Shown: positions 17,357 to 26,166 of the stretch, piece after piece
Layout of the letters: every line of letters begins with the position of its first letter
Numbering within the stretch: position 1 is the stretch's first letter
DNA from: JAYFNU01 sp964458545
GTDB taxonomy: Bacteria > Bacillota > Clostridia > Oscillospirales > Ruminococcaceae
Assembly (NCBI GenBank): GCA_964458545.1
Contig: CAYWJF010000007.1
Location: 1-43,331, forward strand
Direction: 5' to 3'
DNA length: 43,331 bases
Program-made: the position numbers and the translations under genes
The notes under the pieces: model-generated
Seen by the model: only the letters and a program-made list of their open reading frames with translations
Databases searched by the model: none
Told to the model about the DNA's origin: nothing

Positions 17357-20332
17357 CTACACTACTTTTACCGTAAAGCTAAAGCTTTTATCTTTACTTG
17401 TTAAGTGGTACTTTTCGTGGACGGGTGCGCCCCAGCTGTCGTCGCCGCCAACGCCGCAGACCTTTTTCCTTAAGCAAACCACCGTTTCGTACGGCGCGGA
17501 CAGAGTAGCTATATTAGTCGCGTTTTCAAGCTCGTGACTTGTGTAGTAAAGCGCCGAGCCCTCGAAAGGAAGGTCAGCCGACACACGAAGCCCGTTACCA
17601 TTCTTATCGGTAATGGCAAGCCAGCGAAGGTCCGTTTTATTACCACACTCCTGCGGGTTAAGGTAGGGTGAAAGCTGCTGCGAAACCTTTTCTTCGCAAA
17701 GGGCTATTTTTCTGCCGTTTCGCCTATCGCCGTACGCCTCGCTTTGGGAGTTTCCGTACCACGAAAGAGTATCATAAGAGAGCGGAAGACCGAGCGTAAC
17801 GCCTATAAGCGGCGGAACAAGCGCACTTTCGAGCTTTACGGAAATATCGACGCAGTCGTTCTCATAAAAAGCATAGGTTAGAGAAAAGGCAATCGCGGGT
17901 GAGGTCGGGGTAATAAAGCTCGCAGTAACCTTGTTATCCTTCGTTGTTACACCGACGCAACGTTGATAAAGCGTGGCGAGCTTAAACTGCGCCCAGCGCT
18001 CCACGTTGCCGTTCGGCTTGTCGTTATCGGTCGGCGCACGCCAGAAGTCGGCGGTAAGCGGCTTCTTTAAAAGCTCTTTTTCGCCCTTGCTCAGCGAGTA
18101 CACCGTACCGTACAGCCGTGAAATTATGGCAGATGAGTTTTTCATCTTAACGCCGATATTAAAGCCGTCCTCAATAAGCTGTGCGGACGCGCCCTTATCT
18201 TCACTAATGGAATTCGGCTTAATCACCGCTTGACCGAACGACACCTCATATCCGCTTTTCGCCCACAGCGTATCCTTGTGAAGAAGCGCCGCACATTCGG
18301 CTACCGCTTCCTCGTTTACGCTGTCAAAATCGAAATCAACTATGTATTTTTCTTTTGAAAGAGGCGCGACGGAGAGGTCGAACTCCTTTTCAAAAACCTT
18401 GCTTCCGTTTGAAAATACACGATAGACAAACCGCAGATGGTCGGTTGAAAGAAAGAGATTTTTGTTTACTACTTCAATTATTCTACGCTTTACGTTTAGC
18501 TCAACGGGGCGGTATAAAAACCTTGCTTCGTAAAGCTTAGCTGAGGGGGTTCTGTCAGCAAAAACAAGCCCATCGCCACAGAAATAGCCGTCGTTCGGTC
18601 TGTCGCCGAAATCTCCGCCCGAGGCAAGACGCTCTTTGCCGTTTTCATCTTTAACAAGTAGCGCTTGGTCAACGAAATCCCAGATAAAGCCGCCTTGGTA
18701 CATAGGGTATTTTTCAAGCAACGTATATTCGTCAACATTTCCGAAGCTGTTTCCCATAGCGTGCGCGTACTCGCAGAGTATAAACGGCTTTTCGGGGTTC
18801 TCGTTTAAGTACTCCTCTATCTCGGCGGGCTTTGCGTACATTCGGCTCTCCATATCGCTCGTTTCGTTATATCGGCGGTCGTTGAAGACGCCCTCGTAAT
18901 GAACAAGCCTTGTTTTGTCGCGCTTTCTAAACCAATTTGAAAGCTCATAAAGCACACTTCCGCCGAAGCTCTCGTTGCCGCACGACCAGATAAGCACCGA
19001 CGGGTGGTTCTTGTCCCGCTCGAGCATAGAAGCGCCTCTGTCAAGCACGGCGGGCTTCCATTCCTCGTTGTCGTTCGGCACTGCGTATTGTGGCGTAGCG
19101 GACATTCCCTGCGCCCAAGTACCGTGGGTTTCGAGGTTGGTTTCGTCAATTACATACAGCCCATAGCGGTCGCAGAGCTCGTAGAAAACGCTATTGTTCG
19201 GATAGTGACTTGTCCTCACGGCATTTATGTTGTTCTGCTTCATAAGGATAATATCACGTTCTATCTCCTCGCGGGTAACTGCTCTGCCCGTTTTGCAGCT
19301 AAACTCGTGTCGGTTGACCCCGCGAAAAACTATCCGCTTACCGTTAATACACATTATCCTATTCTTCAACTCGAAACGGCGAACGCCGAGGTCGGTTTTC
19401 GCGCCTGTAATATATCGACCTCTTTCGCCGTCGCAGACGAGTATTTCAAGCAAATAAAGCTCTGGCGTTTCCGCGCTCCAAAGGCGCGGCTTCGCTATCG
19501 TAAAGGAAAGCTCCTGCTCGTTTTCGCCCGCTTTAAGCGTAACGGGCTTAGAAGCCGCTACCCTCTTATCAAGCGACGCGGAAAGCCTTACCTCCTCGTT
19601 CACTTTCGACTTTAGCCTAAGCTTAACCCTTACCGTGGCGCTTTCAAGGTTATCTGAAAGCGTACAGACGGTATCTATATCCTCGATAAAAACCTTGTCC
19701 TCTTTTATAAGCTCAACGCTTCTGAACAGCCCGAAAAAGCGCCAGAAATCCTGGTCCTCGAGCCAACTCGCGGTAGTAAATTTCACCGCCATAACCGCAA
19801 TAAGATTTCTGCCAGCTTTTAAGAACGGCGAAAGGTCAAACTCCGAGGGGGTGAAGCTGTCCTCAGAGTAGCCGACGAAGGAGCCGTTAAGCCAGACAAA
19901 TATCGCGTTTTCCGCGCCGTTAAAACGAACTCTCGCGCCGTTTTCGTTAAATCCTAAGGGCAGCGAGAAGGTTTTTATATATACTCCCGCTGGGTTGTGG
20001 CTTTGTGGAACTGCGGGCGGTTGTAAAGCCTCGCGCCCGCTCCACGGGTACATAATATTTACATACTGCGGTTTTCCGTAGCCCGAAAGCTCAATATGCG
20101 CGGGCACGGTTATTTTATCCTTTATCCCCTCACCCGAGGTAATAAAAGAGTAATCGACATCCTTTACGTTTTCGTAGTAGCGAAACGACCATTCGCCGTC
20201 GAGCGATAGCGGTGCGATAGTTCTTCCCTTTTCGTCGATTGTCTTATGGTCGCTTCGCGCTGAAAGCCTATTAACAGCGAAAACCTTTGGGTCGTTTATC
20301 CACTTGATATTAAACCTTTCCGCTCTTTTCAT
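17357..20332 (-). CDS. lacZ: Beta-galactosidase, glycoside hydrolase family 2, LacZ type
   Basis: A 991-residue cytoplasmic enzyme (no signal peptide) close to the length of E. coli LacZ. Domain order: sugar-binding jelly roll (about 40-210), immunoglobulin-like domain, TIM barrel (about 325-620), second Ig-like domain, and the C-terminal LacZ small-chain domain (about 700-991). The acid/base Glu454 lies in SCGNESFGG and the nucleophile Glu521 in LCEYAHAMGN. It hydrolyses lactose or other beta-galactosides. The ATG follows AGGAGAGG. It is transcribed divergently from a LacI-family regulator across a shared operator. No lactose permease is seen, so the substrate must enter by a transporter encoded elsewhere. 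Confidence 0.95.
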   Translation of the reverse strand: MKRAERFNIKWINDPKVFAVNRLSARSDHKTIDEKGRTIAPLSLDGEWSFRYYENVKDVDYSFITSGEGIKDKITVPAHIELSGYGKPQYVNIMYPWSGREALQPPAVPQSHNPAGVYIKTFSLPLGFNENGARVRFNGAENAIFVWLNGSFVGYSEDSFTPSEFDLSPFLKAGRNLIAVMAVKFTTASWLEDQDFWRFFGLFRSVELIKEDKVFIEDIDTVCTLSDNLESATVRVKLRLKSKVNEEVRLSASLDKRVAASKPVTLKAGENEQELSFTIAKPRLWSAETPELYLLEILVCDGERGRYITGAKTDLGVRRFELKNRIMCINGKRIVFRGVNRHEFSCKTGRAVTREEIERDIILMKQNNINAVRTSHYPNNSVFYELCDRYGLYVIDETNLETHGTWAQGMSATPQYAVPNDNEEWKPAVLDRGASMLERDKNHPSVLIWSCGNESFGGSVLYELSNWFRKRDKTRLVHYEGVFNDRRYNETSDMESRMYAKPAEIEEYLNENPEKPFILCEYAHAMGNSFGNVDEYTLLEKYPMYQGGFIWDFVDQALLVKDENGKERLASGGDFGDRPNDGYFCGDGLVFADRTPSAKLYEARFLYRPVELNVKRRIIEVVNKNLFLSTDHLRFVYRVFSNGSKVFEKEFDLSVAPLSKEKYIVDFDFDSVNEEAVAECAALLHKDTLWAKSGYEVSFGQAVIKPNSISEDKGASAQLIEDGFNIGVKMKNSSAIISRLYGTVYSLSKGEKELLKKPLTADFWRAPTDNDKPNGNVERWAQFKLATLYQRCVGVTTKDNKVTASFITPTSPAIAFSLTYAFYENDCVDISVKLESALVPPLIGVTLGLPLSYDTLSWYGNSQSEAYGDRRNGRKIALCEEKVSQQLSPYLNPQECGNKTDLRWLAITDKNGNGLRVSADLPFEGSALYYTSHELENATNIATLSAPYETVVCLRKKVCGVGGDDSWGAPVHEKYHLTSKDKSFSFTVKVV

Positions 20333-20361
20333 TGCCTCTCCTTTCGGATTTCTTTACCATA

Positions 20362-20390
20362 AAAATAACACATTTAGTAAACTTTATCAA
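20362..20390 (-). promoter_or_regulatory. Promoter of lacZ
   Basis: TTGATA (20385-20390) and TATTTT (20362-20367) on the minus strand with a 17-base spacer. The left operator half sits inside the spacer. Confidence 0.6.
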
Positions 20391-20403
20391 GACGTTTACT
20401 AAA
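20373..20403. promoter_or_regulatory. Operator of the LacI-family repressor
   Basis: Inverted repeat TTTAGTAAAC (20373-20382) and GTTTACTAAA (20394-20403), 11 bases apart. Each arm is itself a 9-bp odd palindrome TTTA-S-TAAA, so this may be two operators rather than one. Their centres are 21 bp apart, two helical turns. One copy lies in the lacZ spacer, the other just upstream of its -35 box. Confidence 0.75.
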
Positions 20404-20440
20404 TCGAGTCTAAAGCACTTCCCTTTTTCTGAAAATCAGT

Positions 20441-20446
20441 TATAAT
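20441..20446 (+). promoter_or_regulatory. -10 box of the LacI-family gene
   Basis: Perfect TATAAT about 24 bases before the ATG; no good -35 hexamer is visible at the right distance, suggesting a weak promoter. The operator lies about 40 bases upstream. Confidence 0.4.
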
Positions 20447-20469
20447 GAACTTATAAAGGGGGCGGACGA

Positions 20470-21483
20470 ATGGCAACAATTAAAGATATTGCGCTCGACG
20501 CGGGGGTTTCTCCCGCAACTGTTTCCCGCGTGCTGAACCACGACCCTACAATAAGCGTCAATAATTCCACAAAGCTTCGTATCTTTGAGTCGGCAGAAAA
20601 GCTCGAATACAAGAAGAAACGCAATTCGAGCCCCGGCTCGCCGTCGCGACTTAGTATCGCGATTGTGGACTGGTACAGCGAGGCGGATTTGGTCGAAGAC
20701 CCTTACTATCTCTACCTAATGACGGCGGTGGAGAAATTTTGTATGACAAACAATATAAACACCTTCAAGGTCGCGAAGGTGGAGGACCGCTACATAAATT
20801 CAGTAAACATAAAGCCCGACGGGATGATAGCGATAGGCAAGTTTCCGCTAAGCGAGGTGGCTCAGCTCGTAGAGATAACCGAAAACATAGTTTTTCTCGA
20901 TTCCTCTCCCGATGATTCCCGCTTCGATTCGGTTATACCAAACATTAAGCTCGGCGCGCGTATGGCGCTTGACTATCTGCGCTCGCTCGGTCACACCAGA
21001 ATAGCCTTTATCGGCGGCGCGGTGCGCGGCGACAGGGCTGAGAGGGCGCTCGACATCCGCAAAAGCACCTATGCGGATTATATGACTGAGGCGGGGCTGT
21101 ACGACGAAACGCTGGTTTTTGAGGGCGAGCGACTCTCCTACACCGAGGGGTGCAGACTCGCGGAGCTAATGCTAAAGAGCGAAAAGCTTCCCACCGCCGT
21201 GTTCTGCGCAAACGACACGGTAGCGACGGGCGTGGTCTCTACGCTTTCAGCCGCGTCGGTTAAGGTGCCCGAAGAGATAAGCGTGTTGGGCTTTAACAAC
21301 CTTGCGTCGGTAAAATATACAAACCCGCCGCTTTCCACCGTTTCCATTCCTATTGAAACGATAGCAGAGCTTGCGCTTGAGGCGGTGCAGGGCAATATAA
21401 CACACAAATATAACGTACCCAAAAAAATTCAGGTCTCGACCCAGCTAAAGCTTAGAAAAAGCTGCGCGGCGCCGAGAGAATAA
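20470..21483 (+). CDS. LacI-family transcriptional repressor of lacZ
   Basis: A 337-residue regulator. The N-terminal helix-turn-helix reads ATIKDIALDAGVSPATVSRVLN (residues 2-23), with a hinge near 45-60. The periplasmic-binding-protein-like sensor follows, with the typical HTRIAFIGG and PTAVFCANDTVATGV segments. Sugar is the expected inducer, and the neighbouring lacZ and operator make a beta-galactoside or its product likely. The ATG follows GGGGGCGG. It converges on the VTT-domain gene, sharing a terminator. Confidence 0.93.
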   Translation: MATIKDIALDAGVSPATVSRVLNHDPTISVNNSTKLRIFESAEKLEYKKKRNSSPGSPSRLSIAIVDWYSEADLVEDPYYLYLMTAVEKFCMTNNINTFKVAKVEDRYINSVNIKPDGMIAIGKFPLSEVAQLVEITENIVFLDSSPDDSRFDSVIPNIKLGARMALDYLRSLGHTRIAFIGGAVRGDRAERALDIRKSTYADYMTEAGLYDETLVFEGERLSYTEGCRLAELMLKSEKLPTAVFCANDTVATGVVSTLSAASVKVPEEISVLGFNNLASVKYTNPPLSTVSIPIETIAELALEAVQGNITHKYNVPKKIQVSTQLKLRKSCAAPRE

Positions 21484-21500
21484 GATAGGAATATAAAAAA

Positions 21501-21528
21501 AGACTCTCAGGACAGCTCCTGAGAGTCT
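21501..21528. terminator. Bidirectional terminator overlapping the VTT gene end
   Basis: A 12-bp perfect stem (AGACTCTCAGGA with TCCTGAGAGTCT) around CAGC, with A-rich and T-rich flanks. The 3' arm codes for the last residues (SQELS) and stop of the minus-strand VTT protein. Confidence 0.88.
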
Positions 21529-22193
21529 TCTTTTTTCTGTTCTTTATTTTTGTTCAGTCTATCTTCAAGCTTCTTGTTGATAAAAAGACCGATAGCCGCA
21601 AGCACCGCGCCGATAAGGAAGTAGATTATCGACATTTTTATGTTGCCGTCGTAAAGTGCCGCGCCAGAAAGCGTGGAGGTTATAATCGAGGGTATTCTCC
21701 CGAAGACCGCCGCCATAATAAACTTCCTCGGCTTTATCGGCACGAAGGGACCGAAGTAGGTAAGTATATCCTTGGGCGTACCGGGTATAAGAAACAGTAT
21801 GAATACCAGCCGAAACGCTGTATCGGGATTCTTTAAAAACTTAAATTTTTCAAAACGCGGGTCGTTTTCGACGCTTTTCGCGCCAAACGAGCGAACGCCG
21901 TAGTAGATAGCCAGCGTACCGATAAAGATACCGAGAAGGCAGAGAACCAGCCCCCACCACGCGCCGAACAGCACGCCCGCCGCTATCTCGATAGGCTCGC
22001 CCGGAAGAAAGGCTGCAAAAATCTGAAGCAGCTCCACTCCGAGGAAGATAAGCACTCCCCAACCGCCGTAGCCACGAATAATCTCAACAATTTCTCCAGA
22101 CTTAATTATGGGAAACAGCTTTACTGTGGCATATACAAGCGCCGCTACAATTACCGCGCCGAGCGCTATTTTTAGTATTGTTTTCTTCTTCAT
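21507..22193 (-). CDS. TVP38/TMEM64 (VTT-domain) membrane protein
   Basis: A 228-residue polytopic membrane protein: N-terminal helix 7-27, further helices about 45-70, 75-100, 135-160 and 180-205, and a charged Lys/Glu-rich tail. The VTT/DedA signature is seen as FLPGEPIEIAAGVLFG and FLIPGTPKDILTYFGPF. Relatives act as lipid scramblases or flippases, including for undecaprenyl phosphate, but this member's substrate is unknown. It starts within the stop of the upstream gene (ATGA overlap), so it is co-translated with the methionine operon; a functional link to methionine is not evident. Confidence 0.88.
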   Translation of the reverse strand: MKKKTILKIALGAVIVAALVYATVKLFPIIKSGEIVEIIRGYGGWGVLIFLGVELLQIFAAFLPGEPIEIAAGVLFGAWWGLVLCLLGIFIGTLAIYYGVRSFGAKSVENDPRFEKFKFLKNPDTAFRLVFILFLIPGTPKDILTYFGPFVPIKPRKFIMAAVFGRIPSIITSTLSGAALYDGNIKMSIIYFLIGAVLAAIGLFINKKLEDRLNKNKEQKKEDSQELS

Positions 22194-22870
22194 TTCCTAC
22201 ATTCCCACGTTGTGCATTCGCTGCATTTTTTATCGCCCGAACAGAAGCCCTTGCCCTTCTCGCTGACAGGGTAGCCTTCGCTCGCGGCGGTTTCGCTAAA
22301 GCCCACCGCGGCAGTTATGGTTTTTATCGGAAGCAGCATACCGCTTTCGGTTAGCTTTATCTCCTGCTCACAGCCGCCGAGGTACTCCATAATAGATTCT
22401 TGGGCGCTTATGCTCCAGTCGCCGTAGCCCGGGCTAAAGCGAAGTGTGGAAAAGAGCCTTTTAGATGAGCCGCGTGTTTTTAGATAATCGCAGAAGCTGT
22501 CCGCCGCCGCCTCAGCCGCATATGAGCCGAGCATATCCGCTATCGCGCCCTCGTATAGCTTTCCGCTTCGTATTAGGCTTTCCGACGCGCCAGAAAGCTT
22601 TTCGCCCGCCGTCACCGCCATTATTACAAGTCGCTTACAGCCCTGAAGCCCCTTAGAAACATATTTGCTTTCTATTTTAAAAGCATCTGAGGTCTCGATG
22701 ACCCCGTTCCTATTTTTTGTTATTATACCTTCGCGCCAGTATACTACGGGCTCAAAAAGCCGCCAAAGTTTGTTTACCGTTTCGGGGTCGTCGGGACAGC
22801 CCGCCGCGGCGACAATAAACGTTTTCGCGTCAAAGGGAACAAAAAACCTTTTAAGGCAGTTAACCTTCAT
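22190..22870 (-). CDS. Methionine synthase reactivation protein (stand-alone activation domain)
   Basis: A 226-residue protein resembling the C-terminal AdoMet-binding activation domain of MetH. The segment RFSPGYGDWSISAQESIM contains the RxxPGY motif that binds AdoMet. The C-terminus carries a cluster of four cysteines (CSGDKKC, then SECTTWEC) often seen in stand-alone forms. It would remethylate oxidised cob(II)alamin on MetH with AdoMet and an electron donor. The start is ATG 22870 (MKVNCLKRF), overlapping metH by 11 bases with GGTGGG upstream; a TTG at 22888 is less likely. It supplies exactly the module missing from the adjacent metH. Confidence 0.87.
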   Translation of the reverse strand: MKVNCLKRFFVPFDAKTFIVAAAGCPDDPETVNKLWRLFEPVVYWREGIITKNRNGVIETSDAFKIESKYVSKGLQGCKRLVIMAVTAGEKLSGASESLIRSGKLYEGAIADMLGSYAAEAAADSFCDYLKTRGSSKRLFSTLRFSPGYGDWSISAQESIMEYLGGCEQEIKLTESGMLLPIKTITAAVGFSETAASEGYPVSEKGKGFCSGDKKCSECTTWECRK

Positions 22871-25226
22871 TGTTTTCCCACCGTTCAAGTAGTCGCACCG
22901 TGGCTATAGCGTCCTTGCCATAGCCGTCTGCGCCCGCCTCTTTTGCGAACTGTTCGGTAATTACCGCGCCACCCACTACTACCTTTACCTCAGGTGCGGT
23001 CTTTCTGAGAAGAGCGATTACGTCAGGTATCTCCTTCATAGTTGTGGTCATAAGCGCGCTCAGCCCCAAGTATTTCGCCTTGTGTTCAACAACGGCGCTT
23101 ATAAATGTCTCGGCGGTAACGTTCTTTCCGAGGTCAACCACATTGTATCCGTGGTTGCGAACCATTACAGCCACCATATTTTTTCCTATATCGTGTATAT
23201 CGCCCTTAACGGTACCTATTACAAAGGTTGCCTTCGCGTCGCCACTCGAGTCACCCATATATTTTTCCAGCACGCAGAACGCCCTTTCGGCTGTTTCGGC
23301 GCTAAGCATAAGCTGCGGTAGGAAAAAAACGCCCTTCTCGTACTTTTCGCCGACCTCGTTAAGCCCCGCAATTATACCGCTATTTATTATCTCAAGCGGC
23401 GATATACCGTCGGCGACAAGCCGCTCCACTGTCTTTTCTATAGCCATGCTTCCCGTAACGACCTCTCGCGCGGCGTTTTCTACGCTTACGTTTTCGGGAG
23501 CCGTATATTCTACTTTCTTTTCCTCGCCGCTCTTCTTCGCTATGTACCGTGCCGCGCCAGCGTCGCGCCCAGAAAGAAGGGCAGCGGCATAAAGACTGTC
23601 AACCATTTTGCCGTCAAGCGGGTTCATTATAGCTGCATCAAGCCCCGCTTCTATCGCCATAGCGAGAAATGCGGAGTTTATTACGTTTCGTTCGGGAAGT
23701 CCGTATGAAACGTTGCTTACGCCCAAAACGAGATTGACGCCTAAGCTTTTAACGAGCCGCATACTCTCAAGGGTAACCGACGGAGCCTTTATGTCGGTTG
23801 CGACCGACATAGTAAGGCAATCTACAAAGATATCCCACCGCCTAATTCCGAGCTTGTCGCAGCGTTCAACTATCCTTTTTGCTATCTCGAAACGCCCTTC
23901 CGCAGTTTCTGGTATTCCCTTTTCGTCAAGGGTCAGCGCAACTACACCAGCGCCGTATTTTTTTACAATGGGAAGTATAGACGAAAGGCTTTTTTCTTCG
24001 CCGTTTACGGAGTTTACAATAGCCTTGCCCGCGTAGACGGAAAGCCCCGCCTCCAGTGCCTCTGGCGAGGTATTATCAAAAACAAGAGGCGTTTCGCCGA
24101 ATTGTTGGAGAAGCAGCGACGCCTTTTTCATCGCGCTCACCTCGTCAACGCCGACAGCGCCGACATTAACATCGAGCATATCAGCGCCCGCGTCAAGCTG
24201 CGCTATTGCCTCCGCTTGTACCGTCTGCCAGTCGTCGTTCCTTATCGCCTCAGCAAGTTTTTTGCGTGCCGTCGGGTTTATCCGCTCGCCTATTATACAT
24301 ACGGCTTCGCTTCCACCGAGCCTCTTTACGCCCTCACGCGCGGAAAATACGCCGCCTATACACGCGGTGTTCTTTTGTGGCACGAAGCCCTTTGTCGCTT
24401 TCTTTAAAAACGAAATATGCTCGGGCGTTGTGCCGCAGCAGCCGCCGAGGAAGCAGGGAGAATACATAAGAAACCTTTTCATCTCCTGCGCGAAGTCCTC
24501 CGACTTGAGCGGATATTCCACCTCCCCGCAGCATACGCAGGGAAGCCCAGCGTTAGGCTGCGCAAGAAGCGGAAGGTCGGTATACCGCGACATCTCCTCG
24601 ATTACTGGCAGAAGCTCGTCAGGTCCGCCAGAGCAGTTGCAGCCTACAGCGTATACGCCAAGTGCCGACATAGTAACGGCAACCGACGCGGGAGTACTGC
24701 CCGTAAGCGTTCTTCCCTTGGTAAAAGTAAAGCTCGCGATACACGGAAGGTCGCATACCTCCTTGCAGGCGAGCGCGGCGGCACGGGCTTCGCCCACATC
24801 GCTGAAGGTTTCAAGAATAATATAGTCGGGCTTCGCCGAAGCGAGCGCTTTAATTTGGCGGGAAAAAGCTGACTTTAGTTCTTCAAAGGAAGCGTCGCCG
24901 AGCGGTTCACAAAACCTTCCTGTCGGTCCCACCGATGCCGCGACCTTACCGACGCCAAACTCCCTACACGCCTCACGCGCTATCTCGACGGCGCGGCGGT
25001 TGACTTCCTCAGTCTTATCCTCCATACCGTACTCCGAAAGCTTTATCGGTGAGCCGCCGAAGGTGTTGGTGGTAATAATGTCGCTTCCCGCTGAAAGATA
25101 AAGCTTATGAACCTCTTTTACAGTTTCGGGCGCACGAAGATTAAGCGCCTCGGGGTTTTCCCCCGCCGCAAGTCCTCTTTGCTGAAGCATTGTGCCCAGC
25201 GCGCCGTCAAAAATAAGAAGCTCCAT
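22860..25226 (-). CDS. metH: Cobalamin-dependent methionine synthase without reactivation domain
   Basis: A 788-residue enzyme transferring methyl from methyltetrahydrofolate to homocysteine through cobalamin. Homocysteine domain 1-295, with zinc cysteines Cys198 (GCNCSGGP) and Cys263/Cys264 (GGCCGTTPEH). Methyltetrahydrofolate (pterin) domain from about 309 (IIGERINPTARKKL). Cobalamin cap and Rossmann domain from about 580, with the cobalt-coordinating His678 in DIHDIGKN. The about 330-residue activation domain of E. coli MetH is absent and is encoded by the next gene. The ATG follows AGGAGAAGG; 10 bases separate it from metA. Confidence 0.95.
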   Translation of the reverse strand: MELLIFDGALGTMLQQRGLAAGENPEALNLRAPETVKEVHKLYLSAGSDIITTNTFGGSPIKLSEYGMEDKTEEVNRRAVEIAREACREFGVGKVAASVGPTGRFCEPLGDASFEELKSAFSRQIKALASAKPDYIILETFSDVGEARAAALACKEVCDLPCIASFTFTKGRTLTGSTPASVAVTMSALGVYAVGCNCSGGPDELLPVIEEMSRYTDLPLLAQPNAGLPCVCCGEVEYPLKSEDFAQEMKRFLMYSPCFLGGCCGTTPEHISFLKKATKGFVPQKNTACIGGVFSAREGVKRLGGSEAVCIIGERINPTARKKLAEAIRNDDWQTVQAEAIAQLDAGADMLDVNVGAVGVDEVSAMKKASLLLQQFGETPLVFDNTSPEALEAGLSVYAGKAIVNSVNGEEKSLSSILPIVKKYGAGVVALTLDEKGIPETAEGRFEIAKRIVERCDKLGIRRWDIFVDCLTMSVATDIKAPSVTLESMRLVKSLGVNLVLGVSNVSYGLPERNVINSAFLAMAIEAGLDAAIMNPLDGKMVDSLYAAALLSGRDAGAARYIAKKSGEEKKVEYTAPENVSVENAAREVVTGSMAIEKTVERLVADGISPLEIINSGIIAGLNEVGEKYEKGVFFLPQLMLSAETAERAFCVLEKYMGDSSGDAKATFVIGTVKGDIHDIGKNMVAVMVRNHGYNVVDLGKNVTAETFISAVVEHKAKYLGLSALMTTTMKEIPDVIALLRKTAPEVKVVVGGAVITEQFAKEAGADGYGKDAIATVRLLERWENNEG

Positions 25227-25236
25227 TGCCCTTCTC

Positions 25237-26154
25237 CTAACGCTTTTTTAGTTTCTTAAGGTCGTAGGGGGTCTCTTGATAAACACGGTTAAGCCAGTTT
25301 GAGAACAACAGCGTTCCGTGTGAACGCCAGCGGACAACAGGCGCGTTCTTCGGATTGTTGTGGGGGAAATAGTTTCTCGGCACTTCTATAGGAAGACCCG
25401 CGGCTAAATCCCGCTCATACTCCTCCTTAAGGGTTTCGGGGTCGTACTCAAGGTGTCCCGTGACGAAGTTCCAGCGTTGGTCGCGAGTCACCGCTATACC
25501 TACGCCCGCCTCCCTCGATTCAGCGACTATCTTTAGGTCCTCCACCGCGGCTATGTCCTCGGTGCTCGATTGCGTGTGGCGAGACTGCGGCACGCAGAAA
25601 ACGTCGTCGAAGCCGCGTACAAGGTCGCGCTTGCGGACTATCTTATGCTCGAAGATGCCGAAAAGCTTCTTATCAAGCAGGTGCTTCTTTATACCGTAGT
25701 AGTGATAGAACGCCGCCTGCGCGCCCCAGCAGATGAAGAGCGCAGAAAAAACATTCGTGCGGATAAACTCAAAAACCTCGCAAAGCTCCTGCCAATAGTT
25801 CACCTCTTCAAACTCAAGGTGTTCTACAGGCGCGCCCGTTACGATAATTCCGTCGTAGCGGTTATTCTTTATCTCCTCGAAGGTCTTGTAAAACTTCAAA
25901 AGATGCTCCTGCGAGGTGTTCTTGCTTTTATGTGTACCCATCTGAACAAGGTCGATATTCACCTGCAAGGGGCTGTTGCCTATAAGCCGCAGAAGCTGGG
26001 TTTCGGTCACAACCTTTTTCGGCATTAGGTTAACTATAGCAAGCTCAAGCGGGCGGATATCCTGAGATTTCGCCCGTTGCTCGTGCATTACGAAAACGTA
26101 TTCTTTTTGAAGAACCTTGCTTGCGGGCAGGTCCTTTGGTATTATTACGGGCAT
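25237..26154 (-). CDS. metA: Homoserine O-acetyltransferase, MetA family
   Basis: A 305-residue MetA-fold acyltransferase activating homoserine. Cys142 is the nucleophile (FICWGAQAAFYH), and His234/Glu236 (TGHLEYD) complete the triad. Residue 111 is Glu in TGAPVEHLEFEEVNYW. In characterised MetA proteins Glu at this position marks acetyl-CoA users and Gly marks succinyl-CoA users, so acetyl transfer is predicted despite the common succinyltransferase annotation. The next enzyme, an acetylhomoserine sulfhydrylase, agrees. The ATG follows GGAGAAGCG. Confidence 0.94.
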   Translation of the reverse strand: MPVIIPKDLPASKVLQKEYVFVMHEQRAKSQDIRPLELAIVNLMPKKVVTETQLLRLIGNSPLQVNIDLVQMGTHKSKNTSQEHLLKFYKTFEEIKNNRYDGIIVTGAPVEHLEFEEVNYWQELCEVFEFIRTNVFSALFICWGAQAAFYHYYGIKKHLLDKKLFGIFEHKIVRKRDLVRGFDDVFCVPQSRHTQSSTEDIAAVEDLKIVAESREAGVGIAVTRDQRWNFVTGHLEYDPETLKEEYERDLAAGLPIEVPRNYFPHNNPKNAPVVRWRSHGTLLFSNWLNRVYQETPYDLKKLKKR

Positions 26155-26166
26155 CGCTTCTCCTGT

